Origin: Candidatus Alistipes excrementipullorum
GTDB lineage: Bacteria > Bacteroidota > Bacteroidia > Bacteroidales > Rikenellaceae
DNA: 11,418 nt
Direction of reading: 5' to 3'
Assembly: GCA_019113665.1 (NCBI GenBank)
Contig: DXGW01000206.1
Location: 1-11,418 of the forward strand
The stretch's first letter is position 1. Each line of letters begins with the position of its first letter. Below are positions 6,547 through 11,418 of this stretch, one piece after another. A model generated the notes under the pieces. That model did not search any database. It saw only the letters and a list, made by a program, of their open reading frames with translations, and was not told the DNA's origin. The position numbers and the translations under genes were made by a program.

Positions 6547-7130
6547 AATATCTGTTTGTTTCTCATCAACATAGCCTTTTCTGCCATAATACGTATATCC
6601 GTATCGGAGAGTGTTTCGAGACGAAGCATGCCTTCATACGGATCGCCTCCCATACCCAAAAGCACGGCGAATGCCGGTTCGGTCTTCATACCCTGCCGTT
6701 TGAGCCTCACCACCTCCGACCTGAATGTCTCCCCCAGAAGCCGCAGCACCCGTTCTTCGACCAGCATGTGACGGTATGCGTTCGACCTGGACGGTTCGAT
6801 ATCCGAAGCGTATATCTCGACCGGGATACCGTCACACTCGAAACGGCATACGGCCACACCGTCATCGTGCACACTCGACGAAAAGCCGTCGTAATGGCCG
6901 AACTTCCCGTTCGCAAACAGGGCAAACCCGTCGGCATCACCGGTCCGGCACACAATGTCAAGATCACTGCCCTCGACATCGATACATATGGGTATGGTCC
7001 CGGCGAGCAGCGGCCCGTACGGAGCAAGCTTGCGGAATATCCCTTCACGCTCCAGCATCTCGTACGAACGACGCTGGAGGTCGTTGCCGCAACGCAGATA
7101 GTCGAGCGAGGAGAAATCACACCGGTTCAT
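6543..7130 (-). CDS. DUF4269 family nucleotidyltransferase-like protein
   Basis: A 195-residue cytoplasmic protein. I recognise DUF4269 from LLAGTIPICIDVEGSDLDIV (residues 41-60), followed by CDGIPVEIYASD (99-110) and LKRQGMKTEPAFAVLLG (143-159). The GS-DLD pattern (G54, S55, D56, D58), with a later acidic residue in VEIY (Glu105), resembles the metal-binding carboxylates of the nucleotidyltransferase fold. Transfer of a nucleotide to an unknown substrate is therefore plausible but unproven. Length is usual for the family and no residue of the motif appears lost. The gene starts 4 bp after the stop of the AlkD-like gene and its stop overlaps the PepSY-like start. There is no good ribosome binding site in the 4-bp gap, which favours translational coupling. 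Confidence 0.85.
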   Translation of the reverse strand: MNRCDFSSLDYLRCGNDLQRRSYEMLEREGIFRKLAPYGPLLAGTIPICIDVEGSDLDIVCRTGDADGFALFANGKFGHYDGFSSSVHDDGVAVCRFECDGIPVEIYASDIEPSRSNAYRHMLVEERVLRLLGETFRSEVVRLKRQGMKTEPAFAVLLGMGGDPYEGMLRLETLSDTDIRIMAEKAMLMRNKQIL

Positions 7131-7134
7131 GGCT

Positions 7135-7815
7135 CTACATCTTCAAGCTGCGCAGCAAGACCTTGCGCTCGTCACCGATACGGAAACTCTCGACAGCCTT
7201 CTGTATCGACTTGTTATGCGTCCAGCGGTCGAGCCTGCGGTTCTCGATGACCGGAAGCGCCGCATCGAACTGCTTGACAAGAGCCGTACTGAAATACCAC
7301 GCCACTGCCATACGGACATAATAGTCTTCATTGGCGACCGACGCAACCAGATCAAGGTGTTCCGTGCGGAAATTGTCGTCCAGATAGAACCCCAACAGCG
7401 TCACTATTCCAAACCGCACCGTGTATGTATGGCTGTCGGTGAGCCACCGCCTCACCTCGGCTTCGACCCGTTCGGGATAACGGCCGAAAATCTTCGGCGA
7501 GAACATGTCGCACGTGGCCCAGTTGTCGATATGCGGCAGGAACTCGTTAACGCGGGCAAGCACAACCTCAATGTCGCGGCTGCACGACGCCACAAGCCAC
7601 GCATGGAGGTTGTTCTCCTCATAATAGCGGTGCGGCAGTTCGGCAAGGAACTCCCCGCGGCACGGGTCCTTCGACAGTTCGCGTGCATACGCCCTCAACC
7701 TCGGGGTTCGCACTCCGATGATGCTTTCGCCATCGATATTGGGGATCAGCCGTTTCTGGAACTCGCGATAATCGGGATCCTGCATCGCCATCAATCTGTC
7801 AACGATCTCCTTCAT
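7135..7815 (-). CDS. AlkD-like DNA alkylation repair protein (HEAT-repeat DNA glycosylase)
   Basis: A 226-residue all-helical protein of the DNA alkylation repair (AlkC/AlkD) family. It would excise N3- and N7-alkylated purines from DNA in the cytoplasm without flipping the base. The family residues needed in Bacillus cereus AlkD seem to be kept by position: DNWATCD supplies Trp99 and Asp103, YTVRFGIV supplies Arg134, and VAWYFS supplies Trp173. Assignment of these equivalents is by motif, not by alignment. Length matches the family (about 220-240). It is the first gene of a leftward operon with DUF4269 and PepSY-like genes, preceded by a promoter candidate at 7840-7873. Start at the ATG at 7815: MKEIVDRLMAMQDPDYREFQ is the usual family opening. 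I avoid the symbol alkD because several paralogue groups exist. Confidence 0.9.
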   Translation of the reverse strand: MKEIVDRLMAMQDPDYREFQKRLIPNIDGESIIGVRTPRLRAYARELSKDPCRGEFLAELPHRYYEENNLHAWLVASCSRDIEVVLARVNEFLPHIDNWATCDMFSPKIFGRYPERVEAEVRRWLTDSHTYTVRFGIVTLLGFYLDDNFRTEHLDLVASVANEDYYVRMAVAWYFSTALVKQFDAALPVIENRRLDRWTHNKSIQKAVESFRIGDERKVLLRSLKM

Positions 7816-7839
7816 TCAACAAAATCTCTTGTCCGGCAA

Positions 7840-7873
7840 CAAATATAACTCTTTTCGGGCGGCTTCCGAAAAA
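7840..7873 (-). promoter_or_regulatory. Candidate promoter of the alkylation repair operon
   Basis: On the minus strand TATATTTG (7847-7840) matches TAnnTTTG. A T-rich TTTTT (7873-7869) lies 21 bp upstream in place of TTTG. The -7 box is 24 bp before the ATG at 7815. Confidence 0.5.
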
Positions 7874-7900
7874 TATTGCACGGATTTCAAATTGTTTTAA

Positions 7901-7908
7901 TATTTTTG
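7901..7908 (+). promoter_or_regulatory. Candidate -7 box for the ZIP transporter gene
   Basis: TATTTTTG matches TAnnTTTG. An ATTG at 7875-7878, 22 bp upstream, is only an approximate -33 box. The leader would be about 10-20 nt, which would suit the nearby ATG codons at 7931 or 7934 as well as the one at 7925. Confidence 0.4.
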
Positions 7909-7924
7909 AAAACCCAAATACCGA

Positions 7925-8710
7925 ATGAATATGATGAATACACTGATAGGGCTCCTGATTCCATTTGCCGGCACGACACTCGGTGCCGCAATGGTATTCC
8001 TGCTCAAGGACCAGATATCGCCACGCATACAGAAACTGCTTCTCGGATTCGCCTCGGGCGTGATGATGGCCGCCTCGGTGTGGTCGCTGCTCATACCGTC
8101 GATCGACATCGCCGAAAGGCAGGAGATGACAGCATGGCTGCCCGCGGCAGGAGGTTTTCTGTGCGGAATGGCATTCCTGCTGTTGCTGGACAGCGTAATA
8201 CCTCACCTGCACATCAATTCCGACGAAGACGAGGGCATGCAATCTAAACTCAAACGCTCGACCAAACTCGTGCTGGCCGTGACACTCCACAATATCCCCG
8301 AAGGCATGGCCGTCGGCGTTGTGCTGGCCGGGGCGATGGCCGGGGACACTGGCATATCGCTGGCCGGGGCAATGGCACTGTCGATCGGCATAGCCATACA
8401 GAACTTTCCCGAAGGCGCAATCATCTCCATGCCTCTAAAGAGCGACGGCAACGGCAAGGGCAAGTCATTCCTCTACGGGACACTGTCCGGTGTGGTGGAA
8501 CCTGTCGCCGGCATACTGACGATACTGCTTATCGACCTGTTGCTGCCGATATTGCCGTTCCTGCTGGCATTTGCCGCCGGAGCAATGATATATGTCGTCG
8601 TCGAGGAGCTGATACCCGAATCGCAGGACGGACACCACTCCAACATAGCGACCATAGGAGTAGCCGCAGGTTTCACCCTCATGATGATTCTCGACGTGGC
8701 ACTGGGATAA
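7925..8710 (+). CDS. ZIP-family divalent metal transporter
   Basis: A 261-residue inner-membrane protein with about eight hydrophobic segments, of the ZIP family (ZupT/GufA-like), which imports zinc and related divalent metals into the cytoplasm. The metal-site motifs of helices 4 and 5 are intact: HNIPEGMAVG (His122, Asn123, Glu126) and QNFPEGAIISMPL (Gln159, Asn160, Glu163). Glu192 (GVVEPVAG) and the Glu227-Glu228 pair further along are also usual. The loop between helices 3 and 4 contains an acidic, histidine-bearing stretch (PHLHINSDEDEG, 93-104) that may bind metal, as loops in this position often do. The metal cannot be decided from sequence. Starts at 7925, 7931 and 7934 are all possible and differ by only three residues. 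The gene is alone and divergent from the AlkD-like operon. No Fur- or Zur-like operator stood out. Confidence 0.93.
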   Translation: MNMMNTLIGLLIPFAGTTLGAAMVFLLKDQISPRIQKLLLGFASGVMMAASVWSLLIPSIDIAERQEMTAWLPAAGGFLCGMAFLLLLDSVIPHLHINSDEDEGMQSKLKRSTKLVLAVTLHNIPEGMAVGVVLAGAMAGDTGISLAGAMALSIGIAIQNFPEGAIISMPLKSDGNGKGKSFLYGTLSGVVEPVAGILTILLIDLLLPILPFLLAFAAGAMIYVVVEELIPESQDGHHSNIATIGVAAGFTLMMILDVALG

Positions 8711-8734
8711 CTTCCCTCAGAATCCCTACAAATG

Positions 8735-8766
8735 CAGGGGCGCCGCTTTGAAAAGCGGCGCCCCTG
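8735..8766. terminator. Strong GC-rich hairpin between convergent genes
   Basis: CAGGGGCGCCGCTT (8735-8748) and AAGCGGCGCCCCTG (8753-8766) are perfectly complementary around a TGAA loop. It lies just past the ZIP stop and before the leftward DUF4465 gene end. Neither side has a real T-run (GTAAATT on plus, CATTTG on minus), so the terminator call rests on position and stem strength. Confidence 0.6.
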
Positions 8767-8794
8767 TAAATTAATGAGCATTGTTGTGCAAAAA

Positions 8795-9586
8795 TTATTC
8801 TTCAGCGGGGACTTCGAACTTTATCTCATCGACGCAAACCGCATAATAATCACCGTAGAAAGCATTGGCAAGCGTCTCGGACGGAGTTGCGGTCAACACT
8901 ACCTTGTTCACCTCGCCGAGAGCCGACAGGTCAACCTCGGTCCACTCCTCCATTACGAAAGTCTTGCCGTCACGGTAGTCGGCCATGATAACGGGAACCG
9001 TACCCGTAACTTCGCCGGCTGCATCGTAGCCCGTGAAGATAACCTCATAGTAATCTCCTTCAGAGAAGGCCGGCTTGCTGTAAAATCCGGCCTTGATGAT
9101 ATACCAGTACTTTGCAACGTTGTTGACCTTTGCCGAAACGATCTTCTTGGCAACGCCTTCGCCGAATGTCATCTGCGGCAGCAGGGACTCGTTCGAAGGG
9201 GTGAAATTCCATACCGAATAATTAGCCGTATCGTCCGCACCGGCGACTTCCGCACCTGTACCGCAGATAACGTAACGGTCGCTCAGTACACTGCTGTATT
9301 CCGAATCCAGATTGGGCTCTTCATATGCGTTCGCCACCCAGATACCGCTGAGTTGATAATACTCGTTCACACAGGTAAACGACGCTCCACACTCCTCGTA
9401 TGTATTCTCGGCACCGTTAGCGGGAATATTCGATTTGTCCGATTCGGGAATTTCACAAGCCTCGAACGTAATTGTCTCATAAGTAGGCTGTGCGGGCTCC
9501 TTGCCGGAGTTGTCATCGTTTCCGTCCTCATTCGAGCAAGCCGCAAATGCCAGCAAGGCTACTGAAAGGATATAAAATTTTTTCAT
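8795..9586 (-). CDS. DUF4465 domain lipoprotein
   Basis: A 263-residue protein with a lipoprotein signal (MKKFYILSVALLAFAAC, lipidated Cys17). A short acidic linker follows (SNEDGNDDNSG), a pattern that in Bacteroidota often favours surface export. The rest looks like a DUF4465 beta-sandwich: the front has TITFEACEIPES and the C-terminal part has WTEVDLSALGEVNKVVLTAT and YYAVCVDEIKFEV, the characteristic end of the domain. DUF4465 proteins are surface or periplasmic binding proteins of unproven ligand, in some genomes near nutrient-uptake loci. Nothing around this gene names a ligand. A metal or other nutrient role because of the neighbouring ZIP gene would be speculation. The upstream spacer carries a -7-like box at 9642-9649. 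It is divergent from another lipoprotein gene at 9747. Confidence 0.8.
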   Translation of the reverse strand: MKKFYILSVALLAFAACSNEDGNDDNSGKEPAQPTYETITFEACEIPESDKSNIPANGAENTYEECGASFTCVNEYYQLSGIWVANAYEEPNLDSEYSSVLSDRYVICGTGAEVAGADDTANYSVWNFTPSNESLLPQMTFGEGVAKKIVSAKVNNVAKYWYIIKAGFYSKPAFSEGDYYEVIFTGYDAAGEVTGTVPVIMADYRDGKTFVMEEWTEVDLSALGEVNKVVLTATPSETLANAFYGDYYAVCVDEIKFEVPAEE

Positions 9587-9641
9587 AACAGTTAAACTAA
9601 AAAGGGTTCTTGTAATTAATGGTGCACACTCATTAACCGAG

Positions 9642-9649
9642 CAAAATTA
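9642..9649 (-). promoter_or_regulatory. Candidate -7 box for the DUF4465 gene
   Basis: On the minus strand TAATTTTG matches TAnnTTTG and lies about 55 bp before the ATG at 9586. No TTTG is found at the right distance upstream. Confidence 0.35.
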
Positions 9650-9685
9650 TACAAAAAAAAGCAATATTCACACGAAAAAAACATA

Positions 9686-9693
9686 TACATTTG
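9686..9693 (+). promoter_or_regulatory. Candidate -7 box for the repeat lipoprotein gene
   Basis: TACATTTG matches TAnnTTTG. It lies 53 bp before the ATG at 9747, giving a leader of about 45 nt. The -33 box is not convincing. Confidence 0.4.
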
Positions 9694-9746
9694 CACTCGG
9701 AAAACGAACTCATAACTCAATTTCATATTTCAAACAGACCAACAAC

Positions 9747-11348
9747 ATGACAAACAGCAAATTATTGTTGGCAGGCCTTGCCCTGTCGATTTTCGTATCG
9801 GGATTGTTCTCCTCATGCGGGAAAAAGGAGGATACCAATTCCGGTTCCGGCACCCCTTCCGCCACGGAAGTCAGCCTCGACAAGTTTTATGACGGACTCT
9901 ATTTCGGTAATTTCTGGGACGAAGGCTACGCCAACTACTATTTCGTTCTGGTAAACTGCGAAACCGGGTATGACGATGACAGCTATCTCCTGCCGGCTGA
10001 AGTAGGCGGATACGTTCTGTACATCGATCTTTGGGGAGCGATCTCTGCGGATCATACGTCACCCGTAGTTCCTGAAGGCACATACACGGCACACAAAGGC
10101 CGTAAAGATGGAACCTTCGACCTCGAACATACACTTACGACCTACAACAAGGAGCATGTAGTAGATGACATGTTCCTCATAAGCGACATTCTCTTCTCGG
10201 ACGGTACCATCACGGTCAAGCATACTGCTGAGGGATACAACATCGTGGCCGACTTTACGACGATCGAAGACGAACACATGAAATTTACCTACAACGGCCC
10301 CATGACACTGCAGGACAAGAGCAATGACGAAGGACCCGAAGACAACCACATACGTCAGGACCTGAACCTCAACGTAAAACGCGTAACCGAGCAGCAATAT
10401 GACGAAGGAGCCGAAGGCGTGCAGGTTCATGTTTTGAGATGCTTCGATGTAGACCGCATAACCGACAACGGACTCTATCCCTACGGAGCCGGAACGAAAC
10501 TCCAGATCGGCCTCTACACCGAAGATGGCGCAGGCATTGCCGGCACCTATACGGTAGGCGACCGTCAGGAGTACAAGCCCGGAACATTCTTTGCCGGTTC
10601 ATGGCTCGGATTGCAGGGCGTAGGTACATTCTGCATGCAGACCGATGAGGACAACAACGCAAAATATTGCATCATAGTCGACGGAACGATCAACATCACC
10701 GACAACGATAACGGCACTCACACAATCGACTGCGACCTTACGGACGAGGACGGTTACAATGTGAAATGCACATGGACAGGCGAAGTTGAAGAGTTCAAGG
10801 TGGTCGAATCCGTACAGACTACACTTACCCAGGACGTGGTCTTCAACCCCATCACCTGCACGGAGATCTTCTATCTCGAGGATTACTTCCTGACCGGCAC
10901 TGATGCATACACCATGATGTTCGAAGACGAGGACGAAGTACTCGCAATCGACTTCTGCGCTCCGGTATCGGAGGATCACAAGGTAATGCCGACCGGAACC
11001 TTCACGGTATCCTCGACACACGAGGCCAACACCGTAAGCCCCGGCCGAATTACCGTTACGTATGCTGAACCGACGGCATACATTCGCTATGAGATCTCGG
11101 GATCGGGTACGGAAGCCGATGCCGCCGACATGGCCCCGATCTTCTCTGGTACAATGACCATAACCGACCTCGGTACGGAGCATTCGATAGAGTTCGAGTT
11201 CTACGACGACTTCAACCGCAACGACTCGTCGCTCACTCCTCACAAGATCTCCGGTTCATGGCGTGGAACGCTGCCCGCGATCGAAGACTATTACGAGCAG
11301 TCGGCCGTTCTCAAACCGTTCAGGATAGAGCGTCCGGCAAGACGATAA
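9747..11348 (+). CDS. Lipoprotein with three degenerate internal repeats, function unknown
   Basis: A 533-residue protein with a lipoprotein signal (LLLAGLALSIFVSGLFSSC, Cys24) and a low-complexity linker (GKKEDTNSGSGTPSAT). I do not recognise a named domain. The body consists of three related units of about 150 residues, probably beta-rich. Each has the same ordered marks: a GTY/FT turn (PEGTYT 109-114, IAGTYTV 264-270, PTGTFTV 415-421); a GTxxI-type strand (GTITV 153-157, GTINITD 313-319, GTMTITD 468-474); a hydrophobic/acidic strand (GYNIVADF, HTIDCDLTD, HSIEFEF); and a closing strand (FTYNGPM 180-186, CTWTGEV 341-347, GSWRGTL 503-509). Composition is acidic and aromatic, as in Bacteroidota surface glycan-binding or adhesin-like lipoproteins, but no function can be assigned. 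The gene has its own -7-like box and ends at a strong terminator. Confidence 0.85.
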   Translation: MTNSKLLLAGLALSIFVSGLFSSCGKKEDTNSGSGTPSATEVSLDKFYDGLYFGNFWDEGYANYYFVLVNCETGYDDDSYLLPAEVGGYVLYIDLWGAISADHTSPVVPEGTYTAHKGRKDGTFDLEHTLTTYNKEHVVDDMFLISDILFSDGTITVKHTAEGYNIVADFTTIEDEHMKFTYNGPMTLQDKSNDEGPEDNHIRQDLNLNVKRVTEQQYDEGAEGVQVHVLRCFDVDRITDNGLYPYGAGTKLQIGLYTEDGAGIAGTYTVGDRQEYKPGTFFAGSWLGLQGVGTFCMQTDEDNNAKYCIIVDGTINITDNDNGTHTIDCDLTDEDGYNVKCTWTGEVEEFKVVESVQTTLTQDVVFNPITCTEIFYLEDYFLTGTDAYTMMFEDEDEVLAIDFCAPVSEDHKVMPTGTFTVSSTHEANTVSPGRITVTYAEPTAYIRYEISGSGTEADAADMAPIFSGTMTITDLGTEHSIEFEFYDDFNRNDSSLTPHKISGSWRGTLPAIEDYYEQSAVLKPFRIERPARR

Positions 11349-11372
11349 GCCATACGATACTGCACCATTTAC

Positions 11373-11403
11373 AAAACGGCCCGATAACTCGGGCCGTTTT
11401 TTT
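11373..11403 (+). terminator. Rho-independent terminator of the repeat lipoprotein gene
   Basis: AAAACGGCCCG (11373-11383) and CGGGCCGTTTT (11390-11400) form a perfect stem with a six-base loop, followed by a T-run through 11403. On the minus strand the AAAA at 11373-11376 also gives a short T tail, so it may work in both directions. Confidence 0.85.
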
Positions 11404-11418
11404 GTTCACACCAATAAG

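Noticed and set aside
5923..6771. Plus-strand open frame of 282 codons across the PepSY-like and DUF4269 genes
   Set aside because: It crosses a strong bidirectional terminator, lies antisense to two recognised genes, and resembles no known protein.
7129..7848. Plus-strand open frame of 239 codons opposite the AlkD-like gene
   Set aside because: It is antisense to a clear family member with conserved catalytic residues; high GC content makes such long shadows common.
8735..8766. GC-rich palindrome as a REP-like mobile repeat
   Set aside because: It occurs only once in the window and sits exactly between convergent gene ends, so a terminator role is simpler.
8732..9565. Plus-strand open frame of 277 codons opposite the DUF4465 gene
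   Set aside because: It begins inside the hairpin at 8735-8766 and is antisense to a lipoprotein with a clear signal and domain.
1..11418. CRISPR array, tRNA, rRNA, insertion sequence, phage or defence system
   Set aside because: I saw no direct-repeat array, no tRNA-like cloverleaf ending, and no transposase, integrase or recognised defence protein on either strand.

Overview
The window looks like chromosomal DNA from a Bacteroidota bacterium of the Alistipes type. This is an inference from several signs: GC-rich coding sequence; promoters of the Bacteroidota form (TTTG, 19-21 nt, TAnnTTTG); weak or absent Shine-Dalgarno sequences; two lipoproteins of Bacteroidota style; and families common in that phylum (long RluA fusions, PepSY-like proteins, DUF4269, DUF4465, EFR1 flavodoxin-ferredoxins). 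I see no tRNA, rRNA, CRISPR array, transposase or phage gene.

Layout. 3-2035 (+): the end of a small membrane-anchored protein, overlapping by one base a long RluA-family pseudouridine synthase. 2151-about 4234 (-): a GH3 beta-glucosidase-type gene that is broken twice, by an in-frame TGA (3108-3110) and by a disturbed 5' end. 4248-4523 (+): the region-4 part of an ECF-type sigma factor without its N-terminal half, head to head with the damaged GH3 start. 4588-5097 (-) and 5228-6037 (+): a nitroreductase and an EFR1-type flavodoxin/2[4Fe-4S] protein, transcribed divergently from a short shared spacer. 6106-7815 (-): a tight three-gene operon running AlkD-like DNA glycosylase, DUF4269 nucleotidyltransferase-like protein, PepSY-like periplasmic protein. 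7925-8710 (+): a ZIP-family metal transporter. 8795-9586 (-) and 9747-11348 (+): two divergent lipoproteins, one with a DUF4465 domain and one built from three degenerate repeats.

Gene ends are marked by clear hairpins at 2042-2074, 4539-4574, 6040-6081, 8735-8766 and 11373-11400. Those in the convergent gaps are symmetric and can serve both strands. No stretch longer than 300 bases lacks a gene or gene remnant.

Most of the window is ordinary housekeeping and accessory content, and I do not see a convincing new multi-gene system. The most noteworthy part is about 2151-4523. There a GH3 gene with an otherwise complete protein carries an in-frame stop, and its 5' end meets a 5'-truncated sigma factor. 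This points to a rearrangement with gene decay, or to an assembly or base-calling error. The triple-repeat lipoprotein is the best candidate for an uncharacterised protein family.
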